From Phycomyces blakesleeanus NRRL 1555(-) (Eukaryota > Mucoromycota > Mucoromycetes > Mucorales > Phycomycetaceae), in contig NW_017265136.1 in the NCBI RefSeq assembly GCF_001638985.1, positions 1,906,269 through 1,970,268 on the forward strand: a stretch of 64,000 nt of DNA, read 5' to 3'. The notes below the pieces were generated by a model that was not told where the DNA came from, searched no databases, and saw only the letters and a list, made by a program, of their open reading frames with translations. The position numbers and the translations under genes are program-made. This document shows positions 47,107-59,350 of this stretch, one piece after another. Numbering within the stretch: the stretch's first letter is position 1; every line of letters begins with the position of its first letter.

Positions 47107-48488
47107 ATGAGTAAAATATTTACTTCTTCAATTCTGTCACCCAAGGGTTCTTCAGACAAATTTTGTTTAATTATACTTAATCAACCTATTAAGCATGTTC
47201 ATTTGTTTGAACGTGTCTGGGCTAATGGTAATCAGCTTAAACATGTCATGTCATTCAATTAACCTTTTTCTCTCTCTTTCTCTTTCTCTCATTATAATTA
47301 ATCACAATTTCTATAACTATAATATTTACCTTAAAATTATTTTAGCAACTATACGACTCTGTGCTGACGGTGGTTCTAACAGACTCTATGATGCCTTTGA
47401 GAATTCGCCCGAAAAGCGGAACCTGTAAGCTTTTGAGCATTTATATTTTTATTTATACTACAGTTTTGCTTCATACATCCTAAAAAAAGAAAATAATTAA
47501 CTCCGTAAAAGAAAGGTATCTCCCGGATGAGATTATAGGGGATTTGGACTCTATTAGATCTAATGTAAGGGTATTTTATGAAGCCAAGGCAAGTTGTGGG
47601 GGTTTATACGCACATACTTCTTTTCTACAGCTTTGAGATTAAGAATAACTTGCAAATTAATGCAAAATTGGGGGGGGGGATACTTATTGCTTTATTTCTT
47701 ACATGAATTTTTCCTTTTCCTTTTCAGGGAGTAAAGGTGACTCAAGTGAAGGATCAAGAATCAAATGATTTTTTAAAATGTATAGCTCTGATGGAAGAAA
47801 AGGAGATTGCGTTGGGTATCAAAGACCTAGATGTGGTGGCTGTGTCGGCTATTGGAGGTCGTTTTGACCAAACTATTGCAAGTATAAATACATTATTTCT
47901 TATGAACCACAAATCAGACAGAAAGTTCATCCTTATGAGCGATGAGAACATCACGATACTGTTAGACAAGGTAAAAAGATGGTCCGGAAATAAAAATAAA
48001 AAAAGAAAAAAAAAACAGATTGAAGAGTCATATCTGTATTCACATTTCCAATGTATAAATATAAATATAAATATACACAATATAAATACTTAAAAATCTG
48101 CAGGGAGTCCATTACTTACAATGTTCAGAGTATGAAGGTAATTCTACAACTTATAATGCATAATTCTCACAGTGTTGCTTCTGTTCTTATTAACTTAGGT
48201 CCCACCTGTGGTATCATGCCTATCGGTGCCCCTGCAACACTTACAACAGAAGGTCTGAAATGGAACCTCGGTAAGTTACAAAGTAGACAAGATCGTGATT
48301 GCTTTTTTTGTGACGTTTGATATCTAGACAACACTCTATGCTGCTTTGGTGGAATGGTCAGTACTTCCAATGTTATTACCGCCGAATATGTAACAATCAA
48401 GACAGACTCGCCTGTAGTCTGGACATCTGAGATAAGGCCTGAGAGAATAGAAAAGCAATTGTATGCAAATACAAAAAGCTACAATTAA
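47107..48488 (+). CDS. THI80: Thiamine pyrophosphokinase, copy 2
   Basis: Seven exons (47107-47227, 47346-47424, 47516-47588, 47728-47970, 48104-48137, 48199-48270, 48328-48488) give 260 aa. Exons 1-6 have exactly the same lengths as in copy 1, and intron 3 (47589-47727) again starts AAG/GCAAGT. Motifs: LCADGGSNRLYDAF, GDLDSIRSNVRVFYEAK, KDQESNDFLKC, GGRFDQTIASINTLF, SDENITILL, CGIMPIGAPATLTTEGLKWNL and GGMVSTSN. Compared with copy 1, Thr in the STDF part of the active-site motif is Asn, the N-terminus differs, and the C-terminus is 11 residues longer and basic. Active-site acidic residues are kept, so it is probably functional. Confidence 0.92.
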
Positions 48489-48667
48489 TAGAATAAAATA
48501 AAATAAAATTAAAGAAAGGAAAAAAAAATAATTGATGAGTAAGATATTCTTTTGCTCCGTGAACATGGCAACGTTTGAGCGTTGATTTAAAATATAATAA
48601 AACAAAAAGAATTGTTCCGCCTGCACCATTCTTGTTTCTCTTTAAGTACTATACTACTACCACTACT

Positions 48668-50158
48668 ATGAATAGCCCGCCTGTTGGCTGTCTCTTTGTA
48701 ACCCCAGACGTATCTGCTGCTCATCAGCCTGGAGCCCAGGATATCTTGAGAGATCAAGACGTACTCGAAATCTTTCGACTCATAAAGCAAATATTACGCC
48801 ACGACGCCGACCCTGAACGACTTGCCAGACTACTCTTTTGCGTCTTTTATGCCCTCGGGGACAGTGTTCAATTCAGTAAACCTGCCCATGAGAACATGGT
48901 TCTATTCAGAGCTTACACTGGGCGTTCGTTGTTGGTTCACGCTGTACAATTGCCAAAATATAGTTCGTGCTGCCCCTCCGAAACACCAACCTGGGAATTT
49001 TCCAGGGACTTATTCCCTGAGAATAGTTGGACGGTTACGACCACAACTCGTATTCGAGATCTACGTGCGGTTTGCACCTCTCCGGTCGAAACATGTATGG
49101 AGCCTCAAGAGCGAGGATTTTATTATCAAGACGGGCGGATCCAGCGTGAGCCAACGTTATTGCAACGCTATGCTGAGCAAGGTCTTCTCACCCAAGCATC
49201 AATTACACGTAAACGTCGTAAGCCCAGTATAGCATCTTTTGACAGCTTACAGCTATCAGTGGTACGTAAAAAGACAAAAATCCCCCATCGGCACGGCGAA
49301 TTCGAACAAAGAAGTAAGTAAATAATATGATGTTTATCTTTTGCTTTTATTTTTCTATTTCTCTTTTTTGATCGATAACATTTATTTATTCCTTTATAAA
49401 TATGCTTTATATACAAAATCAACTCAAATCAACTCAAATCAACCCAAATCAATTAATATAAAAAAGGAGACACTATAGTACTGAGACTTCAGACAGTCTC
49501 TTTGCTCGAGCTAGAAGAAAAGGCGGTTTCTTTACCAAGTGATATTAGTCTTGCGGTTGATACTGTCCCCTTTAATGATCTCGGACCTGCTCTTCAAGTC
49601 CTGGTCGACCACGCCAACCAAAAACCACACCTCGACAATGGAATGAACCAATACGGAATATATTACAACATTGATTACTACAAGTTGTATGTGGCTTTTG
49701 AACAGTTCCAGCAGGTTTTCGCGGCCTTGTATCCAGATCAAGTCGTCGCTAGTCGCCTACCAAACCCCGACAGAATTCCCAACGATCGTGAGCGCAGTGC
49801 GAACATGAAAGCTTACCGCCCCTGGATCGAACCATTATTATCTGAAGAATCAAACTGGGCTGCCTTTCGACGTAACATCATTGTAGGCGAACGTATGGTC
49901 CAATTGGCTCGCCTGGTTGGACAAGGAGTACTATTGATGACAAAAGAGATAAGCGGGTCTAAACTACATCTCACGTTCACAAATAAAGAGTGGGCCAGTT
50001 TCTTGGACGAAATGCAGTCGGGAAAATGGGGTACACCTGAAACCGCCGGAGCTGACTGGCTCCTGTCAGTTCAGCAGAAATTAGCGACACGATATTGGTT
50101 TTCTCCTATTGGAAACCCAATCACCCCCACAGAACGTAAAGCTCTGTTTGGCTTATAG
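48668..50158 (+). CDS. Conserved-looking protein of unknown function, 444 aa
   Basis: Two exons (48668-49313 and 49470-50158), joined by a GTAAGT intron with a GAG acceptor, give 444 aa. No domain is recognised with confidence. The middle carries a strongly basic segment (TRKRRKPSIAS and VRKKTKIPHRH) that could be a nuclear localisation signal. The C-terminal half has a well-ordered globular look, with segments NYKLYVAFEQF-like (YYKLYVAFEQFQQVF), NIIVGERMVQLARLVGQGV and LTFTNKEWASFLDEM. Base composition (C-rich third positions) is more biased than the flanks, supporting real coding. A 136-codon frame overlaps exon 1 in another frame and is treated as a shadow. Confidence 0.7.
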
Positions 50159-51570
50159 CATTCAAGTCTTTCCGGTTAATTGGTAAATTGGATAACGAAT
50201 AAAGAAAAAGAAAAAAGAGCAAAAAAAAGATAAGATAAAATGAAAGAAATAGAAAACAAACAAACAAAGTATTATTACTGCTATTGTTGCGGATTTTGTT
50301 TCTTGTTTTGCTTTTATTGTAATATTTTTCAGGTACACAAAACATGTCAATCCATGTTTTTTTTTTGCTGTTGTGTGCTACGACGGTGTCAACCAGTGCT
50401 ACATTAATAGAAACAAGAATATTCTAAAAAAATGCTGGATTTGACATGGCCAGATATAATAATGAGGAGCTAAAATGCAAAAGAATAAAAGAATAAAAGA
50501 ATAAATATACAAATATACAAATATACCCTCTCTAGGCTATATTTTCTGACTTCTATTTTGAATTATACATGTTTCAGTACACTTGTAACAACGACAGTAA
50601 CGAAAATAACAATAATGTCAAACTGAATTAGGCATATATACTTGGTCTGTGTGAAAGACCAAAATATGAAATATATATAGCTGTTTCTTTTTGTAAAATA
50701 GTTAAAACAAGTAGCTCCTTCCCTATTTCCTCTCTTAGCGTGGCTTACTATTCGCCTTAAATAAATCTACTTTCCATGAAGAGGGCTGGATATAAACTTT
50801 TAAAACAATGTTTGGGTGCCAATGAAGTCTCTAAATATATCAAATAGATTTAAATAGAAAATATTTTATTCAGAGAGAAAGAGAAAAAAAAAGAACAGGA
50901 TTAATAATCAAACGTCAAAGACGATTGGGTTTTTCAGAAATGGGAGTTTTGTTTTTAGTTACTTATTGTTACTGAAAATACGCTATGTAAATATCCAACT
51001 TTTAATTTTTAAAAATTATAAAGTTGTAGTATTATTATCAATTATCGCGCTACTTTACTGCTTGTAGTTATTAAGTCTCACAGTTCTTTACGAACCAATT
51101 AATAGCAATTGGATATTTAAACTACTTCATATATATAAAAAAAAAAAACTCGACTTTTTTTCTTTTTCAAAAATAATATATGCATATATATATCTTTTCT
51201 ATATTTCTACCAAAGTAACTATATATGATAATTATGCCAGCAAAATAAAATGTCCTCTGAGTAATATAAAATGTAAGAATATTTAAGCTGCAATATGTGT
51301 ATGTTGGTTTGATTTGGTTTTTTATTTTATTTTATTTTATTTTATTTTATATTATATTATTTCTTACACACACACACATTATATAAAATCAAAGACAAAT
51401 TTATGGTGCATATAGAGTTACCCTTTTTTGGGATTGAAGGGGGAAGAGTCGTCACCCATCTGCACACGCGGCCTTTATTTTTTACGTCCACGCTTTAGAC
51501 TGTCGACAACGCAAGTTCATCGCTTTTCTTTTATTTATTTTTATACATCTTATTTCGATTCTACACAACA
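50159..51570. other. Intergenic region
   Basis: AT-rich, with (TTTTA) repeats at about 51321-51350 and (CA) repeats at 51367-51377. CT-rich and TTTA-rich sequence before 51571 probably belongs to the proteasome gene promoter. Confidence 0.55.
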
Positions 51571-53262
51571 ATGACCTCGATTGGTACTGGTGTAAGTCTA
51601 AAGAAATAACCTCTATTTCTTTGTGTGTACATAAGAACAAGCACGACCTTTTTTGTCTCTCTCTTTTATCCTGTCAATTAACAGCCTAAAACGAACCATT
51701 AACATAGTATGATCTTTCGGTGTCTACCTATTCCCCTGATGGACGCGTCTTCCAAGTCGAATACGCAAATAAGGCCGTTGATAACAGCGGGTAAAGATAA
51801 ATAAACAAATTACACAATGCATGTGGACCTACACGCACATATATATATCTTTATACATAGAGGAAAGAGATAGAACGATATTGAAACAGAAAACTGGTTC
51901 AAGAAAAGAAGAAAAGAATACAACCTTTTTACCCCACCCATCCCGTCCCTTCCCCCCCCCCCCCTTTTTTTTTTTTTTCCTACAACTTTATTCTATTATC
52001 TCTTTTTTTTGGTGTAAAGAACCTTGGAGAACTGAACATTACTGCTTACACTTTTTTTAAAAAAAAATAGTACTGCCATTGGTCTCCGTGTCAAGGATGG
52101 TGTTGTTCTTGCAGTAGAAAAGTTGGTCCAGTCCAAACTCTTGGTCGCTAATGCCAACCGTCGCATCCAGAGTGCTGATTTGCACATTGGCGTTGTAAGT
52201 TAAATGGTTTATGATTGTAATGTATAAGGTGACAACACACTAATCTAATTACATGCATGCATCAATACACTGTATTATCGTATGCTTTATTTTTCTCTCT
52301 TTCTTTACTTTAGGCTACTGCTGGTCTTTTGGCTGACGGTAGACATTTGGTCAACCGTGCACGCGATGAGGCACAGTCCTGGAGAGATATTTATCGTCAG
52401 CCTATTCCCGGCAAGGTAATATATATATATGCATATGCATAAAAGAGTTCTTCAAAAAAAATAAGAATAATCAAATGCTTATTATAAATATGTGTACCAA
52501 AAAAAACACGCACGATATTACTATTGGTAGGCTTTGGCTGATCGTTTAGGCCAATATGTTTCTGCTTATACTCTTTATTCGAGTGTTCGTCCTTTTGGTT
52601 GTGGAACCATTGTTGGATCAATGACCGAGGGTGAACCTTCGTTGTACCTTATCGAGCCATCTGGTGTCTACTGGGTAATTTCAACCGAGAAAATTTAGAA
52701 ATATATATATATATATACATTGGGGGTAAAAGTCTTGTATTTTTTTTATTAATATATATGTTTGTGTATATAGGGTTACCGTGGTTGTGCTGTCGGCAAG
52801 GGCAAGTCTGTTGCCAAGACAGAGATCGAGAAACTCAAGATGGAGGAGATGACTGTTCGCGAGGCAGTTAATGAGATTACCCGCATGTAAGATTCAATTC
52901 TATTGTTATCATAATTTTTTTAAGAAAAAGATGTGGATAATATTTTGACTTACTAACAAACAATTATTATTATTATTATTATAATCGCGTATCTATCTAA
53001 AAGCATCTATACCTGTCATGATGAAGCAAAGGACAAAGATTTTGAATTGGAATTGAGCTGGATTTGCCCAGAGTCCAAGTACAAGCACCAGTTTGTGCCA
53101 AAGGAGATTAAGGAAGAGGCCGAAAGACTTGCCAAGGTAATATAAATATATATAGATAGATAGAGAGGGAGAAGCAGACTGATTGCGAAGTGTTTTTAAC
53201 TAAACTAAACTGAATTCTTACTTTTTCTTTAGGAATCTTTGGATGATGAGATGGAGGACTAA
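51571..53262 (+). CDS. PRE10: 20S proteasome subunit alpha-7 (PSMA3/Pre10)
   Basis: Eight exons (51571-51591, 51708-51790, 52071-52194, 52314-52415, 52531-52674, 52774-52886, 53004-53136, 53233-53262) give 249 aa. The N-terminus [20 protein letters not shown] with [10 protein letters not shown] is the alpha-subunit signature, and the MTSIGTG start plus an acidic C-terminus (ESLDDEMED) point to the alpha-7 type (human PSMA3, yeast Pre10). Other family segments: [57 protein letters not shown] and [15 protein letters not shown]. It is a non-catalytic ring subunit of the proteasome core. Exon 1 encodes seven residues only. Intron 2 carries long C and T runs (51956-51979). Confidence 0.96.
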
Positions 53263-53737
53263 GAAAATACTAATAAAAATAAATAAAAAAAAAAGAAGAA
53301 GAAGAATAAGGGAAAAAAAGAAATAAAGAAATAACGACGAGCAGGATAATAAAAATAAACACACTATTATTCTCAGAATTGAATCATGACAAGTTAAAAA
53401 CAAAAATACAAAATACAAAACATAAAAAAAAATTGTAAAAGATGTGGTAAATATACTTTGTGAGGGAAATGTATTGGTGGTGGTGGTTTAGTGGGTAGAA
53501 GAGGGTTTTCCTTTTGGTTAATTTGATGGCGGTTATAATGGTTTATATATATGTATGCATATGCATATATATATATGTGTGTGTGAAAGTGAGTGAATGA
53601 GTGAGTGAGTATGTATGTATATGTATATATGTGTATTTTTTTATAAGAAAAAAAAAGAACAAGCGAAAAAAAAATAGAGAGAAAAAAAAAGAGAGAAAAG
53701 AGGAACGAATGTAGAGAGGGGAAGGGGAGGATTTTGA
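53263..53737. other. Spacer between convergent genes
   Basis: A-rich tract downstream of the proteasome gene, then TA/TG repeats (53540-53640) downstream of the kinase gene. No gene. Confidence 0.6.
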
Positions 53738-56700
53738 TCAAGAAGTTGTCTCTCGTAAAGGACCATCATTAAATGATGAGTTTACGATAGTAGAATCAGT
53801 ACCGTTTGTCCGTGCGGTTGACATGTTACTACTATTATTACTGCTACTGCTACTATTGTTGCTGTTATTGTTGTCGTCGTTGTTGCTGCTGCTTTCAATG
53901 CCAGTCATTGGATCATCCTCTTCTACAGCTTCGCCAGCTTTTCTTCGTTTCTTACGCTTGCTCACACAGTTTTTGATAGAAGCTTTCATCTCCATCATTG
54001 TGAACGGCTTACTGATAAAGTCATTCATTCCGGCGTCAATACAGATCTGTCTGTCCTGCTTGGATGCCGAGGCCGTGAGTGCAATAATATATACATCCGA
54101 AGCATTCAACAATGGACGATGTACAGCCGAGGTTTGTCGTTCATTAATGATTGCCCGGGTTGCCTCAAGTCCATCCAACTCGGGCATGTACAAGTCCATC
54201 TGTGTATATACATATCAAACCAAAAATCCAATCTATTAATCTTGAGAACATGAACAGTATAAACACACACACACACAATACTTGCAAATATAACGTCAAA
54301 CTTTGTAGTCCGCATGAGATCTAAAGCTTCTCTTCCATTGTTTGCAATTACTGCATCATGATAACCAAGTCTTTTGAGTATACTTATGGCAATCTTCTGA
54401 TTCACTATTGTTTGGTTAAATATAAAAATCAATATATACATATATAAGAAGTTGTTGTTGTTGTTGTTTCTTTTTTTTTCGCTTACAAACATTATCCTCT
54501 GCCAGCATAATCTTGATGGGGAATTGGACAGCAAGATTTTCTTCATTATTTGTCGATTTGCGGTGATGATAATGTTGCTTGGCAACTGCAGCCCGAGAAG
54601 TCCTGGCTTCGATCGTAAGTTTGGTCTTATCAGCGATGTCCCGATGTGGTCTTGCCGAGGGCCGCTTGGTGTCTATCGATCGACTATGTGTAGCATACAT
54701 ATCTACTGCAGGAGAGACAGAAAGGGCCATTGTGGGTATAGGCGGAAGAGCACTGTTGCTATTATTGTTGTGGCTATTATGGTTGGTGGTTGTGGTGGGT
54801 TTGGTGTTGTTAAGTGGAGCGTTCAGGGGTGCCCAGAGAGGGAGAGAGATGTCTGCAGATGATCGTTGATTGAAGTAAGGAGAAGAGCACGAAGACGAAG
54901 AAGGAGGAGAAGGAATATGAGGAGAATGGGTGTGATAATAACCTCCTCCAGGTCCGACGTTGATGATAGCTGGAGACACGAGCGGATCAATGCGATTTTC
55001 GTTTATACTTCCTCCTCCGTCTGATACAGTCGAGCTTGGAGACGGTGGGGATGTCAGGACGACTGAAAAACTATCTGATGGAGTACGCTCCTTGAGGCGC
55101 GTGGGGGCAATTGTCATCGGAAGCGTCAGGGCAAACCTAGATCCCACACCTTCTTCGGATTCGACCCACAAGCCGCCACCCATCCGGTTCACAAGAGTGC
55201 TCGAGATTGCCAGTCCCAGACCAGTCCCGCCGTAGCGGCGGGCTGTGGAGATGTCGATCTGAGAAAACGAGCGGAAGAGACGTGGCAGACGGTCAGCCGG
55301 GATACCTATACCTGTGTCCGTGACGGATATCTCAAGAATAACCTTGTCATAATCTTCGGTCTCGTCATCGCTTGCGCCAGCGCGAGCGTCTCCGTCCTTT
55401 TGCCGTCTTGTCTGCTTGTTTCCCATCACAATGGACCAAATGGTCTCCATCTTGGCATCGTATCGCTGTTTAAACGACATTCGAGATGATTGCTGCACTG
55501 CTTGACTAGGGATGGGCACATACCGCTTGATGCCCACGCGTATTCCACCCTTTTTTGTAAACTGCACAAAGAATTATGATTACAATTATTATTATTGTTA
55601 CTATTATTTTTTTGCTTTTTTTTTTTACCTTGACAGCATTTGAACACAGATTCAATAGAATTTGAGTGAGCCTCATTGTGTCTCCCATCAAATGATCTGG
55701 TACGTCTGCATCGATTTTGTATAATAGTGGAAGGACAGTCTTTGTCTTATGTACAGGCAGGGGCATGTATTCCAACTCGGCAAGCATTTGGGAGAGCGGC
55801 ATATTTTCATCCATATCAGTTGGACATTCGAATACTGACACGAGTTTGTTCTGTTGGCTCATGGATGCTTGATGACGAGCCATATTCAAAGCATCTGTTT
55901 GGATTTTTTGTTGTTGTTTTATATATAGATAGATATCAAATACATAAGATACATCAGATATATGTATCAGGCAAAAAGGAGATTTTTTTGGGGGGTCAAT
56001 AATCATTACACACGCACATAATATATATACATAAATATACCTTTTACACATTTACGTAGGCTGAAACGCCTGCTTTCCAATTTGAATTTTGGATCATGGT
56101 TGATCTTTGAAATGTCGAGAATATCGTTGATAACCTACACAGATGCACACCTCCATGCACCATTTGTTAAAACAAAAAATGTTCAAATCGCAAGTCAAGC
56201 AAGAGGAGCAGGGGCACGTTACCGTCAATAGATGATGACCACTGGTCTGAATGACTTCAAGATGCTCGGTCTGTTCTTCATTTAAGGTAGACCTTTCTTG
56301 AAGGAGTAGGTCTGTGAGGGCAATCACTGCATTCATCGGCGTCCTGGGGTCGATTAGAGCAAGATCTTACACAATATAATATAATATAATAACTTTTTTT
56401 TTTGGTTTTTTTTGGGCTTTGTTTTGTTTTGTAACTGTGCATATGATATATGCTCTATCATGTCATGTCATGCTATGTCATGCTATGTTATATTCCTATT
56501 CTGCCCTTATTATATATGTATGTATATATATACGTATATACGTATAGGTGTATAGGTGTATACTTGTTTGTTTGTTTGTTTGTTTTATAGTCTCCATTTG
56601 GTTTTATTATTTACCTGATCTCATGGCTCATGTCTGCTAAGAAACGGATTTTATTTTCTGCATCCAGTTTGGCAGCATCCTTGGCTCGTTTGAGATCTTC

Positions 56701-57547
56701 TTCTTCTCTGATCCGACTAAGTTCGCGAGATACGCGTGGTTGTACTGCGTGGAGTAAGGTTGTGGCTACAGAGAGGGCTTGAGGGTGCATCGGCGTGTCT
56801 GTCATGAGGCAAAGCAGTCCGAGAACCTGACCATCAGTGTCACTGTTGCTGCTGCTGATACGTACCCCCGCAAAACTGTGGTGGGCAGGCATGTAACAGG
56901 AAGTCTCTTCTACGGTGTCCTGTAGCCCAAACGATCCTTCTGTCAGCACCTGAATATAGGGTGTATCTTGGAGTAGTTCAAGGGGAACAGATGTGTGTTG
57001 TTTACTTTTTATGAATAATAAGAATGATTGCTCGAAAATATATATATGTGTATATATATAGTAGGACTTTTTTTTCGTTGTTTTTTTATGCTTACATTGT
57101 CTCGAGGGGTGATGTCGAGTAAACTGCTCTGACAAATAGATGGTTTTGGGAGAATGGAGGACTTTCGTCATCATGGTTTCGTTCATCCCCAGACCGGTCA
57201 AAGGTTGGTGATGGCAGGGGTGGAATCGGCTGGGTGGTTTTGATAAATGAGATCCTCTTTGTTTGGGTTGATTGAGATTCTGTTGTTGTTGCTGCTGCTG
57301 CTGCGTTTGTTGCGCTTTTTGTTTCATGAGAGTTTTCTTCTGGTGTAAGTATTTCTTGTAGGATCACTGTTTGGGCTAGAGTAACTTTTGCAATCTCCCG
57401 TACGAGTACATCCAGGAAGGGTTTTCCTACATAGTCATACGTTGCAGCATACAATGACTGTAGTAGAAGTGAGGGGTTGGCTGTAGAGAGGGAGTGATTT
57501 CGGTTGTCGATTGTGTCTGTGTGTAGTTCTCTCGCCTGTAAGTCCAT
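53738..57547 (-). CDS. Hybrid histidine kinase (GAF-like, HisKA, HATPase, receiver)
   Basis: Eight exons on the complement (57096-57547, 56615-57004, 56223-56343, 56134 down to 56041, 55629-55894, 54487-55561, 54286-54404, 53738-54199) give 992 aa. Residues about 30-260 look like a GAF sensor domain, interrupted by a Thr/Ala/Pro-rich insert. The HisKA H box is FLADMSHEIRTPMNA, with phospho-acceptor His278. The ATPase domain shows ILLNLCSNAVK (N box), DTGIGIP (G1), LFRSFSQ (F box) and GGTGLGLAI (G2). A long Ser/Pro/Asn-rich linker leads to the receiver: AEDN (Asp797), MDLYMPELDG (Asp841) and SKPF (Lys903). No transmembrane segment is seen, so it is probably a soluble phosphorelay sensor. The last intron appears to be GC-AG. 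The C-terminus is Asn/Ser-rich. Confidence 0.92.
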
Positions 57548-57783
57548 TGTTTAAGGAATCCTGCAAGCAGGTTAAAATGTATATGTGTAAAAAAAGAGAA
57601 AAGAAAACAAAAGAAAACAAATTTATATATGTATTTATAAACAAATATAAATAAAAGTACTAGTAAAAGTAGTAGTAATATCGATAGCAATAGAATTGGT
57701 AGTGGTAGCAATAATAATAACAATAATAATAATAATGAAAGTGTATATAAATATATATAATTTTATGTATATGTATATGTATA

Positions 57784-57818
<35 letters not shown>

Positions 57819-59190
57819 AAATATATATATATATCTGTGTTTGTGTGTAGAAAATCAGGAAGAAAATAATAATAATAGAATATATATTGGTTGAAAATAA
57901 GCTTTGAAATACAACAAAATATATATATATATATATGTGTGTGTGTGCGTGTAAAAATTGGGACTATTTTATGAAAATTATATATGTTTGCAGATATATA
58001 TTGTAATAGCAATATTTAACTTCTTCTTTCTTAAACTGTATACAGATACACACAAACTGCAATTCGTAAAAGAGAGACGATTGGTTGGTTATTGTATGGT
58101 TGTATAGATATCAATAGCAATGTAAAGCAAAGCAAAGCAAAGGTAAGTGCAAGAGCAAGAAGGAAAAAGGAAAAGGAAAAGGGGAAGGGGAAAGAAGCGG
58201 AGTATATGGGAAAAGCTTCTGGACGTCACGATTGAATTTGACAGACCGAATAAAAGAAAGAAAGAAGAAGAAAAAAAAAGGTCTAAAGAAGGCATTAACT
58301 TTCGTCTTGTGTACACTGAATCGAAACAGACAAAACACAGAAATATACATATACGTATGTGTGTGTCTACGTAGGTGAATAAATGAGCAAAGTGGATGAG
58401 TTTGTACTTGACTGTATTTATGTATCTTTGCTTGTCTGTCTGTCTGTCTGCCTGTCTGTCCGTGTGCTTGTATGTATGTCATTTGTATGGTACATCTTTT
58501 TAGGAAAAAGTAATATATAAATACTTTTGCAGAAAATATAAAATAAAATAAAAAGTAGAAATTGAGATTGATGACGACAGTCTTGAAAGTTTGCTTTTTG
58601 AGTGTGTGTATTCTCACAGTAATAAGTAAAAATAAATAATCAATAATCAATAAATTAAATGAAATGAAATGAAATGAAATTCACAAAATTACAGCAGTAA
58701 TTGTAATATCAAAATTTTAATTTATGCACACATCATGTTTTACATATATATATATATATAAAGTGGCAAGAGCGGTTTGATTAAACCGTATAGTCAAACC
58801 CCTTTAAAGTATCATTAAGGCTATAGAAAGGATAAGAAGGAAAAAAGGGTTTTTAGATAATTATCTACATGATCCTGCAATCTGTAATGTATATTGGTTT
58901 ATCATTCAAGCTCTTCACATCATTCAACCCATTTAATCTTATCGACAGGACTCATTAAACGCTCTTACATCCCCATCCTCATTTGCTTGGTTAATTTTAG
59001 ACTAATCCTTCATCTTCAATTTTAGATTATGAATTTCTGTAATCTCTTAAAATTTTGTCATCCTCTAGAATATGAGCCTATTTGTGTTTTATATATATTG
59101 CTACACCAGCACACACATACATACATAACAAAAAATAAAGTTGTAATAAGAATTACGAAATAAAATACAATATGTAGGAATAAACTGCTG
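57548..59190. other. Microsatellite-rich intergenic region
   Basis: Dense simple repeats: (TA)n around 57786-57835 and 57921-57940, CTGT repeats at 58434-58461, GAAAT repeats at about 58658-58680, and purine-rich tracts at 58160-58290. No supported gene. Confidence 0.65.
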
Positions 59191-59206
59191 ATTATTCTTC
59201 ATTCGC

Positions 59207-59298
59207 CAGAGACTCTGGCCGTGTTACCATCAATTCTTTATTGAGACGAAAATTTTAAATAAAAGCTTGCTATTGCTATAATACTATTCTTTATCATC
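59207..59298 (+). repeat. Left inverted terminal repeat of DIRS element
   Basis: A 92-bp sequence matching the reverse complement of 63205-63296 with one visible mismatch (a CCG/CTG difference near 59220). It begins CAGAGACTCTGG. Confidence 0.93.
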
Positions 59299-59350
59299 TT
59301 TTCTTTCGCTCCTGGTATTCAACCGCTCGACTTTATCGAAGATCCAAGTT

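Noticed and set aside
48822..49232. 136-codon frame overlapping exon 1 of the unknown 444-aa gene
   Set aside because: It lies within a coding exon with strong codon bias and shows no motif; treated as a shadow frame.
57548..58700. Long repetitive tracts as a possible centromere or origin
   Set aside because: They are ordinary microsatellites of mixed types with no higher-order repeat.
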